Numbered from the stretch's first letter, positions 1 through 7,084 are shown. The stretch: 7,932 bases of DNA from Cytophagaceae bacterium (GCA_027485075.1 JAIXRT010000222.1:1-7932), one strand, 5' to 3'. Program-made: numbers and translations. The notes: a model not told the origin generated them from the letters alone.

Positions 1-1398
1 ATGCGCATCGCGCTTAAGCGCGTTGTGGGTGCATACGTGATCATCGTCATCGAAGAGGGCTTTCCGAATCGCTTGATTGCGGCACGTAAAGGGAGTCCGC
101 TCGTGATCGGCGTTGGCGAGGGCGAACATTTTTTAGCGTCGGACGCCTCGCCCATTATCGAGTATACGAAGCAAGTAATTTATGTCAATGACTATGAATT
201 GGCCATTATTTCTCCGGAGGAAATCATCCTAAAAAACCTGGGAAATGAGCCGATCACTCCTTATATCCAGCAGCTCGACATGGAATTAGCCCAAATTGAA
301 AAAGGAGGTTATGACCATTTTATGTTGAAGGAGATTTTCGACCAACCAGCCAGTTTGACGGATTGTTTGCGTGGACGTTTGGATAGTGAAAATATGACGT
401 TAACCTTAGCGGGTGTTGAGCAACATTTATCTGTTTTTGCGCAAGCCAAACGCATCGTGATCGTGGCCTGCGGAACCAGCTGGCACGCCGGCCTTGTGGC
501 TGAATACATGATCGAAACGCTTTGTCGGATCCCCGTCGAAGTGGAATATGCTTCCGAATTCCGCTACCGTAATCCAGTTATCGGGCCAGGAGACATCATT
601 TTAGCCATCTCTCAAAGTGGCGAAACTGCGGATACTTTAGTGGCCATTGAACGGGCAAAGGAACAGGGTGCCTTTATTTTTGGCGTGGTTAATGCAGTAG
701 GTTCATCTATTGCACGTTTGTCGCACGCAGGTGCCTATACGCATGCCGGACCGGAAATTGGGGTTGCCTCGACGAAAGCATTTACGGCCCAACTGACCGT
801 TCTCGCCATGATGGCCATGAAAATAGGTAAGGCAAAAGGGACATTGGTCGAAGCCGAATACAATCGCTTATTAGGAGAATTAGCCTTAATTCCTGAAAAA
901 GTAAAAACCACATTAGCGACCCATGAGGCAATCAAGGAAGTTGCTAAACACTACGCAGACGCACGTGATTTCTTATTCCTAGGACGTGGATACAATTTTC
1001 CAGTAGCCTTGGAAGGCGCCTTGAAATTGAAGGAAATTTCATATATCCATGCAGAGGGTTACCCTGCTGCCGAAATGAAACATGGTCCCATTGCCCTAGT
1101 AGACGAAAATTTACCCGTTTTATTCATCGCAACCAAAGATGCCTATTACGAAAAAATCGTCTCGAATATCCAAGAAATTAAGGCCAGAAAAGGCAAAGTG
1201 ATTGCAGTTATTTCCGAAGGCGATACCCTCATCCGAAGCATGGCCGATCATGTGATGGTTGTGCCAGAAGTGGATGAGCTTTTAGCGCCGCTAATTAGTG
1301 TACTCCCCACTCAGCTTTTATCCTATTACATTGGGGTAGAGCGCGGCTTGGATGTAGATAAACCAAGAAACTTGGCAAAAAGTGTTACCGTGGAATAA
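1..1398 (+). CDS. glmS: Glutamine-fructose-6-phosphate aminotransferase (isomerizing), C-terminal part
   Basis: GlmS makes glucosamine-6-phosphate from fructose-6-phosphate and glutamine in the cytoplasm, the first step towards UDP-GlcNAc for peptidoglycan and lipopolysaccharide. The reading frame is open at the left edge. The 465 residues seen match the E. coli enzyme with an offset of about 143, so the N-terminal glutaminase with its catalytic Cys lies outside the window and the first ATG is probably not the true start. Visible parts are the end of the glutaminase domain (AARKGSPLVIG, about 28-38), the linker (YDHFMLKEIFDQP, about 104-116), SIS domain 1 (ACGTSWHAG and ISQSGETADT) and SIS domain 2 (LEGALKLKEISYIHAEG). 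Isomerase residues are present: Glu345 (E. coli Glu488), His361 (His504) and Lys460 in the C-terminal NLAKSVTVE (Lys603). The C-terminus is intact. The next gene starts 11 bases downstream, suggesting co-transcription. Confidence 0.97.
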   Translation: MRIALKRVVGAYVIIVIEEGFPNRLIAARKGSPLVIGVGEGEHFLASDASPIIEYTKQVIYVNDYELAIISPEEIILKNLGNEPITPYIQQLDMELAQIEKGGYDHFMLKEIFDQPASLTDCLRGRLDSENMTLTLAGVEQHLSVFAQAKRIVIVACGTSWHAGLVAEYMIETLCRIPVEVEYASEFRYRNPVIGPGDIILAISQSGETADTLVAIERAKEQGAFIFGVVNAVGSSIARLSHAGAYTHAGPEIGVASTKAFTAQLTVLAMMAMKIGKAKGTLVEAEYNRLLGELALIPEKVKTTLATHEAIKEVAKHYADARDFLFLGRGYNFPVALEGALKLKEISYIHAEGYPAAEMKHGPIALVDENLPVLFIATKDAYYEKIVSNIQEIKARKGKVIAVISEGDTLIRSMADHVMVVPEVDELLAPLISVLPTQLLSYYIGVERGLDVDKPRNLAKSVTVE

Positions 1399-1409
1399 AT
1401 TGTAGAAAA

Positions 1410-3248
1410 ATGAACCAAAGGATATTTCTCGGATTTTTCGCACTCCTGGCGATTGCGCTAGTTGCTCCGATAAATTATGCGACCGTTGGCCTAGACGCAA
1501 GCTGGACACAAGCCATTCTGATGATCATGCAACAAGGCAAATCGTTTGGGCATGATTTAATATTTACCTACGGCCCTCTCGGTTACCTAAGCTTTAAATT
1601 ACCTCCAGAAAACGGTTCTGTAATCCCCATTTTACTCGTTGACTGTATTTCCGTAGGACATTTCGTATACCTACTCAAACTAGCATTTGATCGTTTTGAC
1701 GGAAATAAATGGCTTTACCCAGCAATTATAGGGCTTGTAATCCTTTTCCCCTGGGGGTTTTTCGCAGATTTATCGTTCACTTTTTTATACTTTTTTGTTT
1801 TCTGGATTCTTTATGCCTACTACCAAAATAAGACCATTGGCACGTGGGCTTCACTCCTCATTGCGATTTTGTTATTTTTTATCAAAGTCAACATCTGTTT
1901 GATTGTGTGCGCGCTGTTCGTCCTGAATTCGATTATCCTGGCTAGTACTAAAAAGATTTCGTGGAAATTGGCCATCGCTCAGAATCTCATACTCGTTTTG
2001 GGTATCGTGCTATTTTCCAGTTTCCTACATGTTGACCTAATCAATTACATAGCGTATTCGCTCCCGTTAATAGATGGCTATCAAGATAGCATGGCCACAA
2101 TCATTATATCAACAAAAGCCTTGATCGGGCTTTTATTGATTCAATGCGTTATTTTCGGGGTGTTTTGTTGGCAAATTTTTGTCTTAAAAAACTCGTTTAG
2201 ACAAAATCTATACCTTTACTTTCTGATACTTTTTATTGCCTTTTTGGGATTTAAGCAAGCGCATACAGCTATTTCAAACCCAAATATTTTTGGGTTTTTC
2301 CTACTAATTCCCATGCTGAATGGCTTACTATTTTTGTTTTCCGATCGAACATATACCGCTAAAATTGGATGGGGATTTGTCCTTGTTTTAGTCGTCAATT
2401 TACTCGCCACCCAATATATCCGATTTTCGAATGGCAACAACACCGTAAGTGGATACATGGCTACATTTCGACCGATTAATCTCAATCCTATCAACTATTT
2501 TGAAACACTATTTAATTATACATACAGCAAAAATTTTGACGAAAAACCGCTCCAATTTCCTGAAAGGATTAAATCTAAAATTAGCCATCGGACCGTTGAC
2601 ATACTTCACAATGACATTTCATACATTTTCTTCAACAAGTTAAATTACAATCCAAGACCTGTCATCCAAACCTATTCTGCCTATACCGCGCAGCTAATGC
2701 AATTAAATGGCAGAAAATATGCGAGTGCTTCCGCACCAGATTTTGTGTTATTTAAACTTGAGCCATTCAGAGAACAAAATCCTTTTTGGGCGGATACAGA
2801 TGTTAATTTTGAATTGTTAAAACGATATGCTGTCAATGAGCAATTTACGGTAGGTAAGGATACGCTTTTATTATTGCAGAAAAATAGCGCGACCGCTCGG
2901 GGAGAAAATTTTGTTTTTCGACTGCCAACAATCACGCAGGATCAATACATCCCGCTTCCACAAAAAAATGCGCCCTATCGCATGGTGGCGAATTTAGAAT
3001 ATAGTATTTGGGGGAAACTTTGCCGACTAATATTTCAGCCTCCTTACATGTATTGCACGATTTACTACGCTGATGGCTCCCAAAAAGAGTTCAGGGTCAT
3101 AGACAAGATTTTGAAAGGTGGAGTCATTGTAAATAAACGTGTGACGACTCAACAAGAACTGTTGACATTCTACACACACCAAGGAGAAAAAAACACGAAT
3201 GTCTTGGGCATCAAATTTCATACGCGATTTCCTTGGGCATATTTATAA
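1410..3248 (+). CDS. Polytopic membrane protein, GT-C glycosyltransferase-like, function unknown
   Basis: I do not recognise a characterised homologue. The protein has 612 residues. About 10 hydrophobic segments fill residues 4-335, and a mostly soluble part of about 275 residues follows. After the first membrane segment comes a loop with Asp29-Ala-Ser-Trp32, then G47-H-D49 and TYGPLGYL (53-60). An acidic residue in the first extracytoplasmic loop is typical of GT-C enzymes, which use polyprenyl-phosphate sugars, so Asp29 or Asp49 could be catalytic; this is inference. The soluble part contains NPRPVIQTYSAYTAQL (residues about 416-431), which I recall from uncharacterised membrane proteins of other phyla. 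The start at 1410 follows an A-rich stretch with no Shine-Dalgarno sequence, 11 bases after the glmS stop. That position suggests co-transcription with glmS and fits a cell-envelope sugar role. It could instead be an O-antigen-ligase-like or transport protein. Confidence 0.6.
   Translation: MNQRIFLGFFALLAIALVAPINYATVGLDASWTQAILMIMQQGKSFGHDLIFTYGPLGYLSFKLPPENGSVIPILLVDCISVGHFVYLLKLAFDRFDGNKWLYPAIIGLVILFPWGFFADLSFTFLYFFVFWILYAYYQNKTIGTWASLLIAILLFFIKVNICLIVCALFVLNSIILASTKKISWKLAIAQNLILVLGIVLFSSFLHVDLINYIAYSLPLIDGYQDSMATIIISTKALIGLLLIQCVIFGVFCWQIFVLKNSFRQNLYLYFLILFIAFLGFKQAHTAISNPNIFGFFLLIPMLNGLLFLFSDRTYTAKIGWGFVLVLVVNLLATQYIRFSNGNNTVSGYMATFRPINLNPINYFETLFNYTYSKNFDEKPLQFPERIKSKISHRTVDILHNDISYIFFNKLNYNPRPVIQTYSAYTAQLMQLNGRKYASASAPDFVLFKLEPFREQNPFWADTDVNFELLKRYAVNEQFTVGKDTLLLLQKNSATARGENFVFRLPTITQDQYIPLPQKNAPYRMVANLEYSIWGKLCRLIFQPPYMYCTIYYADGSQKEFRVIDKILKGGVIVNKRVTTQQELLTFYTHQGEKNTNVLGIKFHTRFPWAYL
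2276..2299 (+). terminator. Terminator-like hairpin inside the membrane-protein gene
   Basis: AAACCCAAA (2276-2284) and TTTGGGTTT (2289-2297) form a perfect 9-bp stem with a 4-base loop, TATT. The right arm runs into five consecutive T (2295-2299). This has the shape of an intrinsic terminator, but it lies in the middle of an intact reading frame, where the codons specify a SNPNIFGFF stretch. It may be chance in AT-rich membrane-segment codons, or it may cause partial attenuation. The structure is seen in the sequence; any function is inference. Confidence 0.25.
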
Positions 3249-3287
3249 ATTAAGAAACAATTTTTCCCTAGCGCGTGTTACGCTACC

Positions 3288-4202
3288 ATGTCTGATTCGA
3301 TTATTTCCATCCAGCATTTAGCTAAAAATTTTGGTTCCTTTCAAGCCGTCCGTGACGTAAATATTCAAGTAAATCGTGGAGATGTCTATGGGTTTCTTGG
3401 CCCGAATGGCGCAGGAAAAAGTACCACCATGCGTTGTATGCTATCGCTCATCAAACCAGATGCGGGTGATATCTCACTTTTTGGTTTGCCACTAGCCTCC
3501 AATCGTACGCAAATTCTTCGTCGCGTAGGTAGTCTGATTGAGAAGCCAGATTTTTATAAATTTCTAAGCGCTTACCGAAACCTCGATTTGTTTTCCCGGA
3601 TTTCAGGTGCGCCATCTACGAAAAAAGAAATCTACCAAATGCTCGAATTCGTAGGCCTGGAAGGTCGCGAAAAAGATCAAGTGGGTGGATTTTCACACGG
3701 TATGCGTCAGCGACTTGGCATTGCCCAAACATTATTGCATAATCCAGATCTTATTGTTCTCGATGAACCTACCACGGGTCTTGATCCACAAGGGATCATC
3801 GATATGCGTAACTTGATTTTGCGCCTAAAGAATGAGCAACAGAAAACGATTGTATTCTCCTCACACAATCTCAGTGAAGTTGAAATTATCTGCAACAGAA
3901 TGGTGATTATTCACCAGGGGAAAAGCGTGGTCGAAGGAAATGTAAAGGAGTTATTAAACGAGGAAGACCAAATCATTCGGATTCAAACTCAAGAAGATGC
4001 GATCACCAAAGGCATGGCCATCGTTGAAAAATACCCAAACGCTCACGTGAAAAAAATAGGCAGCGACACCATCGAGGTCACCTTGCAAAAAGAATTAATT
4101 CCGGAGGTAAATCGCCAACTAATCGAAGCCGGCGTACCCATTTTTTCGATTGAATCGAAACGGAAATTAGAAGATTACTTCATCAACTTACTTGCCTCAT
4201 GA
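3288..4202 (+). CDS. ABC transporter ATP-binding protein, BcrA/ABC-2 exporter type
   Basis: This 304-residue cytoplasmic ATPase should power the permease encoded directly after it. One nucleotide-binding domain covers about residues 5-225: Walker A GPNGAGKST (38-46), signature FSHGMRQR (135-142), Walker B LIVLDEP (155-161), D-loop GLDPQG (164-169) and H-loop His193 in FSSHNLS. The Q-loop position carries Glu85 in GSLIEKPDFY, as I recall for the bacitracin-export (BcrA) subgroup. The signature has a His where BcrA proteins usually have Leu (FSLGM). About 80 C-terminal residues form the accessory region common in this family. The gene starts 39 bases after the membrane-protein gene; the gap holds a short inverted repeat (TAGCG at 3269, CGCTA at 3281) just before the ATG and no clear promoter. 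Its TGA overlaps the permease ATG (ATGA). Substrate unknown; the family includes peptide, lipid and drug exporters. Confidence 0.93.
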   Translation: MSDSIISIQHLAKNFGSFQAVRDVNIQVNRGDVYGFLGPNGAGKSTTMRCMLSLIKPDAGDISLFGLPLASNRTQILRRVGSLIEKPDFYKFLSAYRNLDLFSRISGAPSTKKEIYQMLEFVGLEGREKDQVGGFSHGMRQRLGIAQTLLHNPDLIVLDEPTTGLDPQGIIDMRNLILRLKNEQQKTIVFSSHNLSEVEIICNRMVIIHQGKSVVEGNVKELLNEEDQIIRIQTQEDAITKGMAIVEKYPNAHVKKIGSDTIEVTLQKELIPEVNRQLIEAGVPIFSIESKRKLEDYFINLLAS

Positions 4203-5044
4203 TATTTTTCCATAGCACCCGAAACGAGTTGATCAAAATCGCGCTGAAACCCCGCAGTTATTTAGGTCTTGCGGCAATAACAGGGTTGGTAGGCATTATT
4301 TTATTTGCGTTGATGGCAGATGGCATGTCGATGATTTCTTTTGTCACGGCCTCTTTTGAACAAACACTACGCTTTGAAGGCAAGGTACTCAATGGCAATT
4401 TAGTGGCATTTATCATCCTGCAGATGCTAATTGTGCACATTCCACTGCTAGTTGCCCTAGTCACCGGCGACCTCATTTCAGGTGAAGCCGCCATGGGAAC
4501 TTTACGCATGCTGATGACCAAGCCGATTACGCGGACCCAACTCCTCATGTCGAAATTCCTAGCCGGTGGTATCTATACGTTTTTAATCGTACTATGGTTG
4601 GGATTTATGGCGGTTGGGATTGGTCGATTTTTATTTGGACCGGGAGATTTAATGGTGCTAAATTCCGATGGGCTCGTTATTCTTCAAGAAGGTGATATTA
4701 TTTGGCGGTATATGGGCGCATTTTGTGTCGCGTTTTTAGCTTTGTTGACCATCAGCTCCTTATCCATTTGCCTATCTTGCTTCTCCGATAATTCCATCGG
4801 CCCCATCGTCAGCACGATGGCTATTATTCTGTTATTTACGATTATTGGCACCTTGGATGTGCCCGTTTTTGATACGATTCGTCCGCTATTGTTTACGACT
4901 CACATGGCTGCTTGGCGTTCTTTTTTCGAGGATCCAATTCCATGGCAACAAATCAAAGAATCTATCGGAATTCTTGTGGCACACAACGTCTTGTTTATCG
5001 GCGTTTCTGTTCTTACTTTTCACCGCAAAGACATTACTGTATAA
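4199..5044 (+). CDS. ABC-2 type transporter permease
   Basis: This is the membrane half of the exporter whose ATPase is encoded upstream. The 281 residues hold about six membrane segments (roughly 20-40, 66-90, 119-145, 172-195, 199-218 and 255-275), the usual ABC-2 layout. Between segments 2 and 3 lies the typical cytoplasmic stretch DLISGEAAMGTLRMLMTKPI (91-110) followed by TRTQLLMSKF, the coupling region that contacts the ATPase. The protein most resembles the NosY/bacitracin-type ABC-2 permeases, which work as homodimers with a dimer of the ATPase. The start overlaps the ATPase stop as ATGA, and its own TAA overlaps the next ATG as TAATG, so the three genes are probably translationally coupled. 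Transported substrate cannot be read from sequence. Confidence 0.9.
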   Translation: MIFFHSTRNELIKIALKPRSYLGLAAITGLVGIILFALMADGMSMISFVTASFEQTLRFEGKVLNGNLVAFIILQMLIVHIPLLVALVTGDLISGEAAMGTLRMLMTKPITRTQLLMSKFLAGGIYTFLIVLWLGFMAVGIGRFLFGPGDLMVLNSDGLVILQEGDIIWRYMGAFCVAFLALLTISSLSICLSCFSDNSIGPIVSTMAIILLFTIIGTLDVPVFDTIRPLLFTTHMAAWRSFFEDPIPWQQIKESIGILVAHNVLFIGVSVLTFHRKDITV

Positions 5045-5691
5045 TGAAATATTGGCTATTACTGTGTTTTCCGTTTTTCGCTTCGGCCCAACAAGCCGAC
5101 GAACTTTTTGCGCGTTTGACTCAAAAATTCAAGCAGGTGCATCACTATGAAGTCGTAGCTCAAATCAAGCCAAATATCCCTCTTATCAAGATTTTACCGG
5201 TAAAAGCAAATGTGCAATTCACCTATCCCAATACCTACAAAATCAAATCGGCCGGCATCTCCATCCTACCAAAAAACGGATTCTCGGAACTGCCTTTACT
5301 TTTCAGTCAGCCCAATCAATTTACAGCTATTGCATCTGGAAACGAAGTAATTCAAGGTGTGCGTGCAGAGATCATCACCTTGTTGCCGCGCGCAAATGAA
5401 GGAGATTTAGTGCTTGCCAAAATTTGGGTGGATACCCAATCCATGCTCATCTTAAAATCGCTGATAACCAGTAGGTCTAACGGAACCATCCTCAGCGAAT
5501 TTGAATATACGAGCGAGAAAGCCTGGGGTTTGCCCGCGCGCATGAAGTTCACGATTGACGTGAAAAAATTTAAAATCCCGAAGGGCGTGGCGACGGATAT
5601 TAATCGCACAAGCCGACAGGTGGACGACGGAAACAGCACCAAAAAGGGCTCTATTGAGGTTATTTTTGGAAAGTACCGGGTAAACTCCTAA
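5044..5691 (+). CDS. Secreted LolA-like (outer-membrane lipoprotein carrier fold) protein
   Basis: I place the start at 5044 and not at the in-frame upstream ATG at 4912. The 5044 ATG gives an immediate signal peptide, MKYWLLLCFPFFASA followed by QQ, and a TAATG overlap with the permease, while the 4912 start would lie deep in the permease gene. The product is 215 residues, about 200 after cleavage, and should be periplasmic. It begins with a helix (ADELFARLTQKFKQVHHYEV) and continues with alternating beta-type strands such as VKANVQFTYPNTYKIKS, LAKIWVDTQSMLILKSL and SEFEYTSEKAWGLPARMKFTI. This is the order expected of LolA/LolB-type half-barrels that carry lipids or lipoproteins. The assignment rests on pattern, not on catalytic motifs. 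Adjacency to the ABC genes suggests that it receives or delivers what the exporter moves. It ends in a 4-base convergent overlap with the minus-strand gene. Confidence 0.65.
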   Translation: MKYWLLLCFPFFASAQQADELFARLTQKFKQVHHYEVVAQIKPNIPLIKILPVKANVQFTYPNTYKIKSAGISILPKNGFSELPLLFSQPNQFTAIASGNEVIQGVRAEIITLLPRANEGDLVLAKIWVDTQSMLILKSLITSRSNGTILSEFEYTSEKAWGLPARMKFTIDVKKFKIPKGVATDINRTSRQVDDGNSTKKGSIEVIFGKYRVNS

Positions 5692-6605
5692 AGGTATTTA
5701 CGTAGTAAATCGACACTTTTCTGAACGCCAACAGTCCCAGGTTCTTTGCCTTCGAACTCAATAGAAATGTAACCTTGGTAATTTGCTTTTTTTAGCATCG
5801 CGATGATGCGCTGATAATCTAAATCGAGACTGTACCATTCACCGCCACCGTAGTACGTTTTGGCTTGTACAAAACTAGTTTTTGATACAATTTTCTCCAG
5901 TTTATCGTATGGATTTTCAAGAAAATTACCCGTATCCATGAGGAGTCCAAGCCATGGCGAATTCACTGTGTCATGAATACGCAACATCCCTTCGGGTGTC
6001 GAACCTAAGCCCCAGTGATTTTCAAGTGCTAATAAAACGCCGCATTCCTCCGCTTTTTTCAAGCATTGTTGGATTCCATCCACACACCATTTATATCCAT
6101 CATCCTCTGTATATCCTGGCAAAATAGGTTCAATGCCGCGATTGGCCATTAATTCGTCAAAACTTTTGATGGTATTCCAGCGACCTGTATTCAATCGCAA
6201 ACATGGAATACCCATTTTATAAGCAAGCTCTATGCAATGATTCGTATGATCTACGTGCTTTTGTAATTCTGCTTTGTCTGGCGTTACAAATCCCTGATGA
6301 ATCGACAAACAAGTCAGGGCAATTCCATTCAAAAATGCATGTTTTTTAATGTCTTGTAGATAGGCATTATCCTCACTTTCCATTTGTCGGTGCAATACAT
6401 CAATCCCATCTAAACCCATTTTCGCCGCTTCATCAATCACGCGTTGAATCGGGAATTTATCTCCTTTAAAATGCCAATAAGAATAGGAAGAAACACTTAA
6501 CTTGATTTTGGGATTTGGTTTTGCAACTGTAGTTTGAAGAGGTGCAACCAAGGGAGCTGCGGTAGTTAACGCGGCTGAAGACAAAAAATTACGGCGATTC
6601 ATCAT
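5688..6605 (-). CDS. Tat-exported sugar phosphate isomerase/epimerase-like TIM-barrel protein
   Basis: The 305-residue protein begins MMNRRNFLSSAALTTAAP, a twin-arginine signal (Arg4-Arg5) followed by a hydrophobic stretch, so it is probably exported folded to the periplasm. The rest is one AP_endonuc_2/xylose-isomerase-like TIM barrel (about 35-305), a fold that often acts on sugars or inositols with a divalent metal. Expected metal ligands in order are Glu195 (LALENHW), Asp224 (LLMDTGNF), a third position filled by Gln247 (FVQAKTYYGGG) where many relatives have His, and Glu283 (ISIEFEG). I recall the QAKTYYGGG form from other exported members. Substrate is unknown. ATG at 6603 or 6600 are both possible starts; the first is used. 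The gene is divergent from the YjbR gene with 57 bases between, so each has its own promoter there, and its stop overlaps that of the LolA-like gene. Confidence 0.88.
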   Translation of the reverse strand: MMNRRNFLSSAALTTAAPLVAPLQTTVAKPNPKIKLSVSSYSYWHFKGDKFPIQRVIDEAAKMGLDGIDVLHRQMESEDNAYLQDIKKHAFLNGIALTCLSIHQGFVTPDKAELQKHVDHTNHCIELAYKMGIPCLRLNTGRWNTIKSFDELMANRGIEPILPGYTEDDGYKWCVDGIQQCLKKAEECGVLLALENHWGLGSTPEGMLRIHDTVNSPWLGLLMDTGNFLENPYDKLEKIVSKTSFVQAKTYYGGGEWYSLDLDYQRIIAMLKKANYQGYISIEFEGKEPGTVGVQKSVDLLRKYL

Positions 6606-6662
6606 AGGATCTATTTATTTTTCCTGCCTAACTTACGTAAATATTTCAAATAAATAACAAGG
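6606..6662. promoter_or_regulatory. Divergent intergenic region, likely holds two promoters
   Basis: These 57 AT-rich bases separate two genes read away from each other, so promoters for both should lie here or extend into the coding ends. An 8-base palindrome TTACGTAA sits at 6633-6640. On the minus strand there is a TTTATTTG, one mismatch from the Bacteroidota -7 motif TAnnTTTG, but no well-placed -33 element. On the plus strand I see no convincing match. The existence of promoters is inferred from gene order. Confidence 0.35.
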
Positions 6663-6983
6663 ATGTATCTGGATGAGTTAGTTGAATTTTGTTTGAGTTT
6701 ACCAGATGTTGAGGAGTCACAACCATTTGGCCCTGAACATGTTGTCTATAAAACAAAAGGAAAAATATTTTTGCTCGTTGGCCTAGAAGACTCCCCTATT
6801 CGTTTCAATGTCAAATGCAATCCAGAACTCGCCATTCAGTTACGCGAGGAATTTCCGCTGGCTGTTCTTCCCGGTTTTCACATGAATAAAAAACATTGGA
6901 ATACGATTGTGGTGGGACCGGAGCTATCGCGTAAACAAATTGAAACGTTTATTTTACATTCTTATCAGTTAGTACATAAGTAA
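6663..6983 (+). CDS. MmcQ/YjbR family protein
   Basis: A 106-residue cytoplasmic protein of the MmcQ/YjbR family, slightly short of the usual 115-120 residues. Family marks are a short N-terminal helix, PFGPEHVVYK (21-30) with the conserved Pro-Phe-Gly, FLLVGL (36-41), VKCNPELA (50-57), and GFHMNKKHWNTIVV (71-84), followed by a C-terminal helix (SRKQIETFILHSYQLV). The fold is that of a CyaY-like double-wing DNA-binding domain, but the biological role of the family is poorly defined, so no function is assigned. The start at 6663 is the first ATG in frame after the divergent gap; it has no Shine-Dalgarno sequence. It seems to be a single-gene unit, with a weak hairpin at its end and a separate promoter candidate before the next gene. 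Confidence 0.9.
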   Translation: MYLDELVEFCLSLPDVEESQPFGPEHVVYKTKGKIFLLVGLEDSPIRFNVKCNPELAIQLREEFPLAVLPGFHMNKKHWNTIVVGPELSRKQIETFILHSYQLVHK

Positions 6984-7005
6984 ACTGATCTTTGAAGTCA
7001 GTTTT
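6982..7005 (+). terminator. Weak intrinsic terminator candidate after the YjbR gene
   Basis: AAACTGA (6982-6988) pairs with TCAGTTT (6998-7004) around a 9-base loop, and the right arm ends in four T (7002-7005). The stem begins inside the stop codon. The stem is only 7 bp with few G-C pairs, so termination may be inefficient. The position just after the stop supports the reading. Confidence 0.45.
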
Positions 7006-7015
7006 AGAATAAGAC

Positions 7016-7046
7016 ATTGAAAATTACCTTCTACCCTGTAGCTTTG
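7016..7046 (+). promoter_or_regulatory. Bacteroidota-type promoter candidate for the GH130-like gene
   Basis: TAGCTTTG at 7039-7046 matches the TAnnTTTG -7 consensus of the Bacteroidota main sigma factor exactly. ATTG at 7016-7019 sits 19 bases upstream, in the usual place for the -33 TTG element. Transcription would start a few bases beyond 7046, giving a leader of about 30 bases before the ATG at 7085. The -7 element lies in the left arm of a perfect inverted repeat, so a protein bound to that repeat would block it. Confidence 0.5.
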
Positions 7047-7073
7047 GCAAACCTTGGAGGCTTGCCAAAGCTA
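7039..7073. repeat. Perfect 12-bp inverted repeat, possible operator
   Basis: TAGCTTTGGCAA (7039-7050) and TTGCCAAAGCTA (7062-7073) are exact reverse complements separated by 11 bases. Inside the spacer CCT (7052-7054) and AGG (7058-7060) can pair after one mismatch, extending the hairpin. No T-run follows, so it is not a typical terminator. It ends 11 bases before the ATG of the GH130-like gene and covers the candidate -7 element. It may be a regulator's operator or, in read-through RNA, a hairpin near the ribosome site. The repeat is directly seen; its role is inferred. Confidence 0.6.
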
Positions 7074-7084
7074 AGAGAGCACCT

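Noticed and set aside
1..3. ATG at position 1 as a true gene start
   Set aside because: Alignment to known GlmS places this Met about 143 residues into the protein, and the glutaminase catalytic Cys would be missing; the window edge cuts the gene.
1738..1760. TTTTCCCCTGGGGGTTTTT-like dyad suggesting a terminator
   Set aside because: The dyad leaves almost no loop, so only about three base pairs could form; it lies within an intact coding sequence.
2216..2494. Minus-strand reading frame of 92 codons in the membrane-protein gene
   Set aside because: It is the reverse complement of hydrophobic codons, with no start context, promoter or recognisable domain.
3203..3240. Direct repeat CTTGGGCAT at 3203-3211 and 3232-3240
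   Set aside because: Only two 9-base copies in coding sequence at the C-terminus of the membrane protein; likely chance.
4912..5043. 44-codon N-terminal extension of the LolA-like gene
   Set aside because: It lies inside the permease coding sequence and would bury the clear signal peptide that begins at 5044.
4845..5150. Plus-strand reading frame of 101 codons across the permease/LolA-like junction
   Set aside because: It overlaps two well-supported genes in another frame, and its translation is low-complexity without family motifs.
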